Shown: positions 34,472 through 43,325, counted from the first letter of the stretch. The stretch is DNA of 64,000 bases from UBA3910 sp002391465 (GCA_030054835.1 JASGVS010000034.1:62001-126000); one strand, 5' to 3'. Made by a program: numbers and translations. Notes: generated by a model from the sequence alone, not told the origin.

Positions 34472-35785
34472 TTGGTTGAAAGAACATTTCCGCGCGGCGG
34501 GGGACTCATACCGGAAAATAAACGGGCCACCGACTGGAGGGCCATTGAGGTAATGCCGGCCCCGTCCATCGTGGTCATTCCTTTGAGACAGCACATAGGA
34601 GCAATCTGCGAGCCCATCGTCAGTGTTGGTGATAGGGTGAAAATGGGGCAGAAAATCGGTGAGGGAACTGCGTTTATCAGCGCCTCCGTCCACGCCAGTG
34701 TATCAGGGGAAGTGATTGCGGTAGAAGAACGCCCCTTGTTCAGCGGTGAAAAGGTTCTCTCGGTTGTAATTAAGAACGATGGCTTAGATGAGAAAATAGA
34801 TGGAAAGCGAGCCGGTGACATAAATAAAATGTCCCCCAGCGCCATCTGCACCGCTGTAAAGGAGGCGGGGATTGTGGGCATGGGTGGCGCCGGTTTTCCT
34901 ACCCACGTAAAACTCAATCCGCCCAAACCGGTAGATACCGTATTGATTAACGGCGCGGAGTGCGAACCCTATCTCACCTGTGACCATCGTCTGATGGTGG
35001 AATGGGCCGATGAAATGATCGGTGGCCTGAAGGCCATGATGAGGGCTTCCGGTGCGGCTAAGGGTATTATCTGTATCGAGGAAAACAAGCCTGACGCCAT
35101 TGCCGTCGTCAGCCAGGTTATAGAGGGGGAAGAAGATCTGGAAGTGGCGTCACTTCAGGTTCGTTACCCACAAGGTGCCGAAAAGCAGCTGATTAAGGCC
35201 GTCCTTGATAGAGAAGTTCCAAGCGGCGGGCTGCCGGCAGATGTGGGTTGTGTTGTGCAGAACGTGCACACCGCTATAGCTGTCTATGAAGCTTTGACGC
35301 AGGGGAAATCCTCCTACGAGCGGGTTGTGACCGTATCGGGTGGAGCTATTCTTGATCCGCGCAATCTTCTGGTTCGGGTGGGCACCCCAATTCAAAACAT
35401 CATCGAATACTGTGGAGGCTTTATGGGTGAACCCGCTGCCATTGTGGCCGGCGGACCTATGACAGGCCAGCCCGTGGTGGACCTTTTAGGGCCGGTTACC
35501 AAGGCGTTTTCCGGAGTGCTTGGACTTAACGCCCAAGAGGCGGCCTTTGATGAGAACAGGCCTTGCATCCGCTGCACCCTCTGCGTGCAGGTGTGCCCAA
35601 TGGGCCTAGTTCCTAACCTGCTTGGGGAGTACTCTGCCAAGGGACTGCTGGATCAAGCGGAAGAGAAACTGAACATCTGGGATTGTATAGAGTGCAGCTT
35701 GTGTTCCTACGTCTGCCCGTCCAAGCGTGCCTTGGTTACCTGGATCAAACAGGGTAAAGCGGGTCTGAGAGAGAAGGTGAGCTAG
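34472..35785 (+). CDS. rnfC: RnfC-like electron transport complex subunit
   Basis: A 437-residue membrane-associated subunit. Canonical RnfC carries FMN and the NADH site plus two [4Fe-4S] clusters. Visible: N-terminal FPRGGGLIPENK, a barrel-sandwich region, the NuoF-like nucleotide-binding GIVGMGGAGFPTHVKL, LINGAECEPYLTCDHRLM, and two complete cluster motifs, CIRCTLCVQVCP and CIECSLCSYVCP. The TTG start follows GGAAAGGGTGAG. It opens an operon of rnfC, an rnfD-rnfG fusion, rnfE and rnfA. All its key residues appear intact, unlike RnfE and RnfA. NADH as its partner is expected from the family. Confidence 0.93.
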   Translation: MVERTFPRGGGLIPENKRATDWRAIEVMPAPSIVVIPLRQHIGAICEPIVSVGDRVKMGQKIGEGTAFISASVHASVSGEVIAVEERPLFSGEKVLSVVIKNDGLDEKIDGKRAGDINKMSPSAICTAVKEAGIVGMGGAGFPTHVKLNPPKPVDTVLINGAECEPYLTCDHRLMVEWADEMIGGLKAMMRASGAAKGIICIEENKPDAIAVVSQVIEGEEDLEVASLQVRYPQGAEKQLIKAVLDREVPSGGLPADVGCVVQNVHTAIAVYEALTQGKSSYERVVTVSGGAILDPRNLLVRVGTPIQNIIEYCGGFMGEPAAIVAGGPMTGQPVVDLLGPVTKAFSGVLGLNAQEAAFDENRPCIRCTLCVQVCPMGLVPNLLGEYSAKGLLDQAEEKLNIWDCIECSLCSYVCPSKRALVTWIKQGKAGLREKVS

Positions 35786-35796
35786 GGGTGAAAGCA

Positions 35797-38385
35797 ATGC
35801 AGATTAAGACGGGTCCGTTTTTACGCAGTCCATTAACGATAGAAAGGATAATGGGGGATGTTCTGCTCTCCCTCATGCCTGCGTTGGTTGCGGGATTAGT
35901 GTTCTTTGGTTGGCGCGCACTGTTAATCGTTGTGTTAAGTACACTCACAGCTGTTTTGACTGAAGCCGTTATGCTACGGTCGCCGTTTACTCCCAAAGGA
36001 CTGTTTGGTGATGGTAGTGCGGCCGTAACCGGCCTTCTGATTGGGCTAATCCTACCTGCGGGAACTGCCTGGTGGATTCCTGTTATCGGTTCGATTTTGG
36101 CTATCGCTTTGGTGAAAATGCCCTTTGGTGGAATTGGTTACAACATTTTTAACCCAGCCCTGGGAGCTAGAGCTATTCTGCTGCTAGCGTTCACTTCCCA
36201 GCTTGTAAAATTCACTGTTCCCTTTGACATTGTGACAGGGGCGACACCTTTGATGAGCACCCGTGCTTTCTCTTGGAATTTGGTGTGGGGCAATGTGGGT
36301 GGAAGCATTGGTGAAACCTCTGTAATTGCTATCCTGCTTGGAGCTGCTTATCTCCTTCATAAGGGGCATATCAACTGGCGCATTCCCGTTGGTTATGTAG
36401 GCAGTGCCTTTGTGTTAGCAGTGATTTGGGGCCTTGATCCCTGGTTCACCATAACCGCAGGCGGCCTTCTCTTTGCAGCGGTATTTATGGCAACAGACAT
36501 GGTGACTTCACCTGTCACGCCCTTTGGTGAGCTGCTGTTTGGTATAGGCTGTGGTGTGCTGACTATGGTGATCAGGCAGTATACGCCGCTGCCAGAAGGC
36601 GTTACCTTTGCCATCTTGATTATGAACGCCTTGGCTCCGGCCTTAGAGTCGCTCACTATTCCAACAATCTTTGGTGTCGGTGTGCCGCAAGATGCCCGCT
36701 TCAAGGGAGTGGCAATTTCCGCAGCGGTGCTCTTGATTGTGGCTTCCATCTTTGCCGTTATGGAAAACACTGGACCGACGGTAGCGCCCGTCATCAGCTC
36801 GGGGCAACATCTTCCCATCGCTGAGTACTTAGGGACAGATGCCTACGAAACGGTTGAACAGGATCAGGTTCGTTATTATGTCACGCGGGATCAGGAAGGT
36901 AATCCCCTCAAAGCGGCCTTTGTGGCTGAGCAGGTTGGCTTTAACGGGCCCATCCGCTTTCTACTCGTGCTAGATCAAGACCAGCGGATTGAGCTGGTGC
37001 AGATCCTTGAACATCAGGAAGATCCGGGCCTCGGCGAGTTAATTACAACAGCTGCTTTCTTGGAGCAGTTCATCGGACTTGACCAGGACAGCAACTTCTC
37101 CCTCGGCGCAGACATTGAAGGTGTAACGGGTGCGACCGTTTCGTCCCGTGCCTTTACATCAGGTGTGCGCAGTGCCTTGCAGCAGTTTGATGCGGTCTTC
37201 TATCCTAAAGAAGAAGCTTCCGTAGGCTGGGCTGATGGTATCTATACAGGGGAAGCGGATTCCTTCGGTGGTGCTTTGGCCCTGGAGGTATCGGTGGAGG
37301 GTGGTCGCATCGCAGACGTGACGGTGACCAAACATAGCGATACTCCCGGTATCTCGGATCCTGCCTTTGCCAAGGTTCCGCAGGCAATAGTTGACGCTAA
37401 CAATCCGCGCGTTGATGCCGCTTCCGGCGCTACTATTACTAGCAATGCTATTATGGAAGCAGCGGAGAAAGCATTGGCCGGTGCGGCCCAGGCTGAAAGT
37501 CCCGCCGTTTCCACTGGATACGCAATCACATTGACAGACGGAACTTATGAAGGCCGTGCCCAAGGCTTTGGTGGTGAGCTCGTCCTGGCTGTGACCATCG
37601 AAGGCGGTAAGATTAGTAAGATAGAGGTCGTTGAATCGCAGGAGACTCCGTTTATTGCTGACCCGGCCTTCGATACGATGCTTCCGGCCATCGTAGCAGC
37701 CCAAGGCCCAGTTGATGGGGTAAGCGGTGCTACTGTGACAAGTGGAGCGATCTTGGAGGCTGTGGAAGCCGCTCTCTCCGGTGACGGAGAAGGTGAGGCA
37801 GCAGCAGATGTGTATGATATAGCACTGGAAGATGGTGTCTATGAAGGTAGAGCCCAAGGCTTTGGTGGTGAGCTCGTCCTTGCTGTGACCATCGAAGGTG
37901 GTAAGATCGCAGAGATCGAAGTGGTTGAGTCACAGGAAACTCCGTTTATTGCGGATTCTGCCTTCGGTACAATGCTCCCGGCCATCGTAGCAGCCCAAGG
38001 CCCAGTTGATGGGGTAAGCGGTGCCACTGTAACAAGTGGAGCGATCTTGGAGGCTGTGGAAGCTGCTCTCTCCGGTGACGGAGAAGATGAGGCAGCAGCA
38101 GATGTGTATGATATAACACTGGCAGATGGTGTCTACGAAGGCAGAGCCCAAGGCTTCGGTGGTGAGCTCGTCCTGGCTGTGACCATCGAAGGCGGCAAGA
38201 TCAGTAAGATAGATGTCGTTGAATCGCAGGAGACTCCGTTTATTGCCGACCCGGCCTTTGCTGAAATGCTCCCGGCCATCGTGGCAGCCCAAGGTCCCGT
38301 TGATGGGGTAAGCGGTGCTACTGTAACAAGTGGAGCAATCTTGGAGGCTGTACGTGACGCCTTGGCTATAGAGGAGGGCAGATAA
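35797..38385 (+). CDS. RnfD-RnfG fusion with four additional FMN-binding domains
   Basis: An 862-residue protein. Residues 1 to ~300 are a polytopic RnfD with a covalent-FMN motif TGATPLM (Thr150). A transmembrane helix at about 305-325 is the expected RnfG anchor, followed by an RnfG FMN_bind domain with VTGATVSS (Thr447). Then come four further FMN_bind domains with SGAT motifs at Thr546, Thr646, Thr744 and Thr842. Canonical RnfD and RnfG are separate proteins with one covalent FMN each. The extra domains should lie outside the membrane and form a flavin chain. ATG 35797 is chosen with GGGGTG upstream; GTG 35788 is possible. A flavin transferase (ApbE) would be required; none is in this window. 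Confidence 0.9.
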   Translation: MQIKTGPFLRSPLTIERIMGDVLLSLMPALVAGLVFFGWRALLIVVLSTLTAVLTEAVMLRSPFTPKGLFGDGSAAVTGLLIGLILPAGTAWWIPVIGSILAIALVKMPFGGIGYNIFNPALGARAILLLAFTSQLVKFTVPFDIVTGATPLMSTRAFSWNLVWGNVGGSIGETSVIAILLGAAYLLHKGHINWRIPVGYVGSAFVLAVIWGLDPWFTITAGGLLFAAVFMATDMVTSPVTPFGELLFGIGCGVLTMVIRQYTPLPEGVTFAILIMNALAPALESLTIPTIFGVGVPQDARFKGVAISAAVLLIVASIFAVMENTGPTVAPVISSGQHLPIAEYLGTDAYETVEQDQVRYYVTRDQEGNPLKAAFVAEQVGFNGPIRFLLVLDQDQRIELVQILEHQEDPGLGELITTAAFLEQFIGLDQDSNFSLGADIEGVTGATVSSRAFTSGVRSALQQFDAVFYPKEEASVGWADGIYTGEADSFGGALALEVSVEGGRIADVTVTKHSDTPGISDPAFAKVPQAIVDANNPRVDAASGATITSNAIMEAAEKALAGAAQAESPAVSTGYAITLTDGTYEGRAQGFGGELVLAVTIEGGKISKIEVVESQETPFIADPAFDTMLPAIVAAQGPVDGVSGATVTSGAILEAVEAALSGDGEGEAAADVYDIALEDGVYEGRAQGFGGELVLAVTIEGGKIAEIEVVESQETPFIADSAFGTMLPAIVAAQGPVDGVSGATVTSGAILEAVEAALSGDGEDEAAADVYDITLADGVYEGRAQGFGGELVLAVTIEGGKISKIDVVESQETPFIADPAFAEMLPAIVAAQGPVDGVSGATVTSGAILEAVRDALAIEEGR
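37537..38385 (+). repeat. Three in-frame tandem repeats of 294 bp encoding FMN_bind domains
   Basis: Units start at 37537, 37831 and 38125 (exact 294-base period, 98 codons; the last unit is shortened at the stop codon). They are nearly identical, including long identical stretches around GGTGGTGAGCTCGTCCT and around the SGATVTSGAILEAV codons. The first extra domain (about 37220-37480) is an older, more diverged copy. This indicates recent duplication or gene conversion within the coding sequence. Confidence 0.93.
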
Positions 38386-38387
38386 CA

Positions 38388-38975
38388 ATGAAGGTATTGT
38401 GGGACGGTCTACTAATAAAGAACCCCGTATTTGTATTACTGTTAGGCTTGGTGCCTGCCGTAGCGGTGGCGTCCACAGCTGAACGCGGTTGGCTGATAGG
38501 GCTCGCAACAGCGGTAATCTTTCTTGTGATCACCGTACTTGATAGCCTGTTTTTGAAAGCAGTGCCCGGATACGTAAGGCCGATTGTGAAGTTCGGTGTT
38601 TTGGTCGTTCTGACTGTGTTCCTCCACAGCTTGCTTCTGGGCTGGAATCCCCAGTTCGTTGCTCAATTAGGCATCTTCTTGCCGCTCATTGTGGCCAACA
38701 GAATGCTCTTTGGGGAGGTCTCCTCTGAACAATCCTCGGGTCAGGTGATAATGGAAGCGGTGGGACAGAGTCTAGGTTTAATTCTGGCCCTGGTTGTGAT
38801 TGGCGCCATACGCGAGGTATTGGGCTTTGGTACAATCTTCGGCACACAGCTTTTCGGCAGTTCACTGCCGCCCCTTGCCACAGCCAGGACGGTACCAGGT
38901 GGTATGATCATTGTTGGGCTCTTGTTGGCCCTGACCAATAAATTAACCGCAGGGGAGGGGGAGCTACATGATTAA
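38388..38975 (+). CDS. RnfE-like membrane subunit lacking the Fe-S cysteines
   Basis: A 195-residue protein with about six transmembrane helices. Family sequence is clear: KNPVFVLLLGLVPAVAV, LGIFLPLIVANRMLFGE, and GLILALVVIGAIREVLGFGTIFG. In canonical RnfE/NqrD one Cys lies in G-L-C-P and another in N-C, and these help hold the intramembrane [2Fe-2S] cluster. Here they are Val22 and Arg105, and the protein has no cysteine at all. It starts two bases after the fusion gene and its end overlaps rnfA. Confidence 0.88.
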   Translation: MKVLWDGLLIKNPVFVLLLGLVPAVAVASTAERGWLIGLATAVIFLVITVLDSLFLKAVPGYVRPIVKFGVLVVLTVFLHSLLLGWNPQFVAQLGIFLPLIVANRMLFGEVSSEQSSGQVIMEAVGQSLGLILALVVIGAIREVLGFGTIFGTQLFGSSLPPLATARTVPGGMIIVGLLLALTNKLTAGEGELHD

Positions 38976-39501
38976 TGGTTTGGATTTCTTAGCAGAGACT
39001 TTAGTCGCCAACAACCTGATTCTAGTGCAGGGTTTGGGGCTCTATGCCATGCTGCGCCGAACCAACAGTGTTAAAGAGGCGTTTCAGGCAGGTTACACCA
39101 CCCTCTTCGGTATGCTGATAGGTGGGGCGTTGCTCTGGCTGTTAGCTGGCTACACCTTTGCCTCACTATCGGTGGAAATCGGGTTTTATCTAATCGTTGG
39201 CGCAGTTGCGTCGGTCTTTGCTCACGGTATTCTCCGTCAGGAGAGCTCTTGGGAGGACCGGTTTGCCGATAGTGCCTTAGTTGGGCTTCTCCTCCTGTTA
39301 GGTGCAAGGGGTGCTGAAGGCGCAGCTAATGTTCTGCTCGCCTTTGGCGGTGGCCTAGGTTATGGCTTAGTTCTGCTCGTCATGGCGGTGCTGCGGCAGC
39401 GACTGGAACTGGCTCCAATTCCCAAAGCCCTGAAAGGGGCACCCATCCTGCTGATTACTGCAGGCCTACTGGGAATCGCCCTGCTGGGCTTTAGATTCTA
39501 A
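38968..39501 (+). CDS. RnfA-like membrane subunit lacking the Fe-S cysteines
   Basis: A 177-residue protein with about six transmembrane helices. The N-terminus LAETLVANNLILVQGLGL and the C-terminal RLELAPIPKALKGAPILLITAGLLGIALLGF match RnfA/NqrE well. The middle is divergent. The canonical G-L-C-P cysteine is Tyr26 here, no T-N-C counterpart is found, and the protein contains no cysteine. It is the last gene of the operon; rnfB, which normally follows, is absent and a terminator comes four bases after the stop. Confidence 0.85.
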   Translation: MINGLDFLAETLVANNLILVQGLGLYAMLRRTNSVKEAFQAGYTTLFGMLIGGALLWLLAGYTFASLSVEIGFYLIVGAVASVFAHGILRQESSWEDRFADSALVGLLLLLGARGAEGAANVLLAFGGGLGYGLVLLVMAVLRQRLELAPIPKALKGAPILLITAGLLGIALLGFRF

Positions 39502-39504
39502 GAC

Positions 39505-39531
39505 AAAAAAGCTCCTCCGGGAGCTTTTTTT
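39505..39531 (+). terminator. Intrinsic terminator closing the rnf-like operon
   Basis: A6-GCTCC pairs with GGAGC-T6 around TCCG, giving an 11-bp stem with a flush T-tract. The symmetric A/T flanks could also terminate transcription from the other side. Confidence 0.93.
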
Positions 39532-39616
39532 GTTGGACGGGTGAGTGCCACAAGCAGGGTTTTTGCGTTATCCGTAGAAAAAGATCTGTGCCCAGGGATA
39601 CAAAGGAGCGGAAAAA

Positions 39617-40012
39617 GTGCAAACGAGAAAGAAAGCTATCTTGGTTGTGCTGCTTTTGTTGGGCTTTATTCAGCAGGGGGTTCGCTGGTACATGTCCAGC
39701 GCTGGTATAGTTGCTGGCCGGACAGAAACGGGAATAGCGGTCGCTGCTGAACCTGCACCAGTTGATGGACTGGAGCAAGAAGAAGGGGCCCACTGCCCTT
39801 TGGTCCATGTTAACACGGCGGGAATGGCTGAATTGCAGTCATTGCCCGGGATCGGACCGGTACTGGCTGAGCGGATAATGATCGCCCGGAGGGAAAAACC
39901 CTTTTCGGAAATCAAAGATCTCTTACGGGTTCCCGGGATAGGCGAGAAACGCTTAGCTCAGATGGCAGAGCTGGTCTGTCTCTATTTTGAGCAGGATGCG
40001 GAGACTAAGTAG
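39617..40012 (+). CDS. comEA: ComEA-type helix-hairpin-helix DNA-binding protein
   Basis: A 131-residue protein with an N-terminal membrane anchor (about 5-22), a short linker, and a C-terminal double HhH domain (VHVNTAGMAELQSLPGIGPVLAERI, LLRVPGIGEKRLAQM). ComEA binds incoming double-stranded DNA at the cell surface during natural transformation. It is shorter than B. subtilis ComEA, lacking most of the N-terminal oligomerisation region. The GTG start follows AAAGGAG. It overlaps comEC. Confidence 0.9.
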   Translation: MQTRKKAILVVLLLLGFIQQGVRWYMSSAGIVAGRTETGIAVAAEPAPVDGLEQEEGAHCPLVHVNTAGMAELQSLPGIGPVLAERIMIARREKPFSEIKDLLRVPGIGEKRLAQMAELVCLYFEQDAETK

Positions 40013-42269
40013 TTTTCTGGTCCTGCTGCCCGCCTTGATTGCGGGTATGCTTTTGGGCGGAGAAAAGGGGGCTTCCCCTTATCTCATCGCCCTTTTTGTC
40101 GTGCTCTCGTTTGTCTGGTTGGTCGCAGCTTACAAAAGCCGCGCCTGGGCAAGGTGGCTGTTCTGGCCCGTTATTCTCTTAGGTTCACTGCTCTTAGGTC
40201 AAATTGCGGCCGTTCCCAAGGAGGAGTGGAGTGGGGAGAGATACGAGCTGAAGGGAGTGGTGCTGTCCGCGAAGGAGCTGAGCTATGATACCCGCTGTAT
40301 CGTTCGCTTAGTACCATCCCGGGCCAAGGTGGCTGTTCATCTTCCTTTAGGGAATGGTGTGAGTCCCGGTGATCGGATCGAGTTTGTCGGTGTAGTGACT
40401 GAACCTCCCGCAGCACCCAATCCTGGTGCTTTCTGTTACCGCAGCTATTTAAGGCGATTTGGGGCAAACGGGCTGTGTTATCCGGAAGAGTATTCCATTG
40501 AGCCCAGAGCTGAGGTAAGTCTCTTGACAGCGGTGCGGGGGAAAATGCGGGACAATATCATTGGAAGTCTGCGCGATCCCGCTTTGGCTCTGGCTTTGGT
40601 GCTGGGTGAACGGGATATGCTGAGCCAGGAGCAGCAGGACAGGTGGAGACAGTTGGGCACTTCCCACCTGCTGGCAATCTCCGGCATGCATGTGGGTTTG
40701 ATTGCCTTGGGTCTCGGTATTGTGATCCAAAGGCTGCCAGTGCGCCAAGTGACAAAAGTTTTCCTAACCCAGTTGGTCCTCCTGACCTATGTTCTGCTGG
40801 CAGGCGGAAGCGTTAGTGTGTGGCGAGCCTTTCTGTTCTCGCTGTTCGGCGGGATCGCCGCCGTTCGGGGTATGCGTCTTGACTCACTCCATGTCTGGGC
40901 TGCCATAGCGTGGCTGCTGCTTCTGCTCAAACCCGAATACCTGCACGATCCTAGTTTTGTGCTCTCCTTTGGAGCGTCTGGAGGCATTCTACTTTGGGGT
41001 GTCACCATGAGAGTTAGGACCGGGATTGGGCCGGTAGACTACGTAGTCAATTCACTCTTGATATCCCTAATCGCCCAGATCAGCATTCTACCGTTTGTTC
41101 TGGAATTCTTCCAAGAAGTGGCCCTGTTGGGGCCGGTGGCCACACTCCTCTTTGTGCCCCTTGTGGCGGTACTTCTGATTAGTGCCTTACTTGTTGCCTT
41201 TGGTTTGGGATCCTTTGGACCCGCTGCCCTCGCTAACCTGGCAGTCAACATAATGCGTGCATTGGAAGAACTTCTCCTGCCCCTTGCCCGTCAGTGGTCC
41301 CCGGTAGGGATAGGACGGTTTGAGATCCTCCTTTGGTGGCTGCTCTTTTTGTATGCGGGATGGCGGCTCCGTCAGCCTTCTGTCATTAAGCCCAAGCGGA
41401 CTCGGTTTCGGCTGGCCGTTTTGACCGCTCTGGTATTTGTCATTACTACGCTGCCGCCTGTGGTTCGCCGTCCCCTGGAAATTACGGCGATAAACGTGGG
41501 GCAGGGTGACTGCTATTACGTCAAAACACCCAGTGGGCTTCACCTTTTGATCGACGGAGGGGGAGATTCCCCCTATTGGCAGGAGCGGGGCCGGGATGTG
41601 GGGCGAGAGTGGGTAGTGCCCTATCTGCAGTACCGGAAGGTGCCGCGTTTGGACTATGTGATACTCTCCCATCCCCATGAAGACCATTTATTCGGCCTTC
41701 TCGCCGTTTTAGAGGAGTTTGAGGTGGGCATGGTACTTGATAATGGGCATATGCATACAACTCCGAGCTATGAGCGGTACCTGGATCTGATCATGGAAAA
41801 GGGAATTCCCTATTACCATGTGCGCAGCGGCGATGTGATACCACTCGGTGATGGAATCAGCTTAGAGGTTCTCTATCCGGAGCGGGTGCGGCCTGGCATT
41901 GTGTCCCCTTACAACAATAATTCTCTGTTGTTCAAGTTGACGTACGGCGGTGTAGGCATGCTTTTTACAGGCGATCTGGAAAATGCGGTACTCTATGACT
42001 TGGCCCGTTCCGAGCTTGATCTCAAAGCCCAGTGGCTGAAAGTCCCCCACCATGGCAGTAAGGGGAGTCTGCTGCCAGCCTTCTATGACGCGGTTGATCC
42101 TGTCTGGGCAGTCATTTCCACTGGCCCAAACCAGTTTGGCCATCCCCATCGGGAAGTGACCGACTTTTTGACTGAGCGGCAGATTAAGTGGCGTACAACC
42201 CAAGATGGGGCAGTGACTTTTTTGGTTTGGTGGGGCCTCTTCGGCAGGTTTATGCCAAGGGGTTACTGA
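39996..42269 (+). CDS. comEC: ComEC/Rec2 DNA uptake channel protein
   Basis: A 757-residue membrane protein forming the channel for single-stranded DNA in natural transformation. An N-terminal OB-fold region (DUF4131, about 60-170), a Competence transmembrane domain (about 195-460, LLAISGMHVGLIALGLG) and a C-terminal metallo-beta-lactamase-like domain (about 495-750) with GQGDCYYVKTPSGLHLLIDG, HPHEDHLFGL and KVPHHGSKGS are all present, so the possible nuclease domain looks intact. ATG 39996 overlaps the comEA 3' end; a TTG nine bases earlier is the alternative. Confidence 0.94.
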   Translation: MRRLSSFLVLLPALIAGMLLGGEKGASPYLIALFVVLSFVWLVAAYKSRAWARWLFWPVILLGSLLLGQIAAVPKEEWSGERYELKGVVLSAKELSYDTRCIVRLVPSRAKVAVHLPLGNGVSPGDRIEFVGVVTEPPAAPNPGAFCYRSYLRRFGANGLCYPEEYSIEPRAEVSLLTAVRGKMRDNIIGSLRDPALALALVLGERDMLSQEQQDRWRQLGTSHLLAISGMHVGLIALGLGIVIQRLPVRQVTKVFLTQLVLLTYVLLAGGSVSVWRAFLFSLFGGIAAVRGMRLDSLHVWAAIAWLLLLLKPEYLHDPSFVLSFGASGGILLWGVTMRVRTGIGPVDYVVNSLLISLIAQISILPFVLEFFQEVALLGPVATLLFVPLVAVLLISALLVAFGLGSFGPAALANLAVNIMRALEELLLPLARQWSPVGIGRFEILLWWLLFLYAGWRLRQPSVIKPKRTRFRLAVLTALVFVITTLPPVVRRPLEITAINVGQGDCYYVKTPSGLHLLIDGGGDSPYWQERGRDVGREWVVPYLQYRKVPRLDYVILSHPHEDHLFGLLAVLEEFEVGMVLDNGHMHTTPSYERYLDLIMEKGIPYYHVRSGDVIPLGDGISLEVLYPERVRPGIVSPYNNNSLLFKLTYGGVGMLFTGDLENAVLYDLARSELDLKAQWLKVPHHGSKGSLLPAFYDAVDPVWAVISTGPNQFGHPHREVTDFLTERQIKWRTTQDGAVTFLVWWGLFGRFMPRGY

Positions 42270-42293
42270 ATAGATCAGCTGGGAGGGATCGTT

Positions 42294-43280
42294 GTGCAGG
42301 CAATACTAGAAAAGATAGGGACGGAACCTCTGCCACGGGCCATCCTAGTGCACGGAACGGAGCATGTCCTAAAGGAGAAGGTTTTAGCTGCCCTCAAAGA
42401 ACGGGTGGACAGTGGACCCATGCCCGAGTGGAATTGGTCTGTCATTGAGGGCGATAGCGAGATTGACCCAGAACCCCTCTTGGTTGAACTGGGGACAATC
42501 CCTTGGGGCGGAGCCACCAAGGTTATTGCTTTGAAACACGCCGATGGGATTCCTGCCGCTGCCATGGAGCGGATTGCCACCTGGCTGAGCGAGCATGTAG
42601 AAGCCAACTGTCTGGCTGTTTTTGTGGACAGTTTAGATAAGCGGTTGAAATATGTGCGTATTCTGCAGGAGTTTGCCTGGGAGATCGAGTGTTCACCCTT
42701 GGTGGGGGATAGGCTGATTCGTTATGTGAAGGATTACTGCACCGTTCATGGGAAAAAAATGAGCCAATTAGCAGTTGATGTTTTTTTAGAGCGGGTAGGT
42801 ACAGAGATTTCCTTTATCCAAAATGAACTGGATAAACTGATCGCCTTTAGTGAGGACAGGAGGGAAATTAGCGAGAAGGATGTGCAGGCCATCACCTCGT
42901 TTGGCCCAGGCCAGTTAAGCGATCGGGCAGTCTTTCAACTTACTGACTTTATTGCCGAGAGGAAGCGGGATGAAGCCTTAAACGTGCTTGGGCTTCTGCT
43001 CAGATCTGGTCAGGCTCCTTTGCGGATTTTGCCGTTAATCGAGCGGCAGCTCCGGCTTCTACTGGCGGCCAAGACCAGTAAGGTCAGGCCGGAAGAAACG
43101 GCCCGGCGTATGGGGGAAAACAGTGCCTATCCATTAAAAAAACAGCTCCGCAACGCTGAGAATTACACCGTAGAGGAGCTGTTCGCCGGCTTTAAGGCTG
43201 TGATCAGGGCAGACCAGGAGTTGAAACTTGGTATGCCGGGAGAACAGGTTTTAACCGATTTAATCGTGAAATTGACCTAA
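42294..43280 (+). CDS. holA: DNA polymerase III subunit delta
   Basis: A 328-residue clamp-loader subunit that opens the sliding clamp. Family signs: the AILVHGTEHVLKEKVLAALKE start, DSLDKRLKYVRIL, a central AAA+ lid (TEISFIQNELDKLIAFSEDRREI) and the C-terminal RQLRLLLAAKTSK ... LKKQLRNAENYTVEEL collar domain. The GTG start follows GGGAGGG. The comEC-holA-rpsT order is standard for Firmicutes. Confidence 0.93.
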   Translation: MQAILEKIGTEPLPRAILVHGTEHVLKEKVLAALKERVDSGPMPEWNWSVIEGDSEIDPEPLLVELGTIPWGGATKVIALKHADGIPAAAMERIATWLSEHVEANCLAVFVDSLDKRLKYVRILQEFAWEIECSPLVGDRLIRYVKDYCTVHGKKMSQLAVDVFLERVGTEISFIQNELDKLIAFSEDRREISEKDVQAITSFGPGQLSDRAVFQLTDFIAERKRDEALNVLGLLLRSGQAPLRILPLIERQLRLLLAAKTSKVRPEETARRMGENSAYPLKKQLRNAENYTVEELFAGFKAVIRADQELKLGMPGEQVLTDLIVKLT

Positions 43281-43286
43281 AGGATT

Positions 43287-43325
43287 ATAGAAAAACGCCC
43301 CATTCAATTGAGGGCGTTATTTTCT
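43287..43325. terminator. Bidirectional terminator between holA (+) and rpsT (-)
   Basis: AACGCCC (43294-43300) pairs with GGGCGTT (43312-43318). A-rich bases precede and T-rich bases follow, giving a TTTTT tract for the minus strand (rpsT) and ATTTTCT for the plus strand (holA). Confidence 0.82.

Noticed and set aside
34180..34926. 248-residue minus-strand open frame
   Set aside because: It spans a terminator, a leader and the start of rnfC on the opposite strand, with no recognisable domain; a shadow.
37537..38385. CRISPR-like or non-coding tandem repeat
   Set aside because: Period is 294 bases, in frame, with conserved codons for the SGAT flavin motif; it is protein-domain duplication.
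37159..38508. Two long minus-strand frames (232 and 192 residues) with internal similarity
   Set aside because: Their repeats merely mirror the 294-bp coding repeats of the fusion gene; no start signals.
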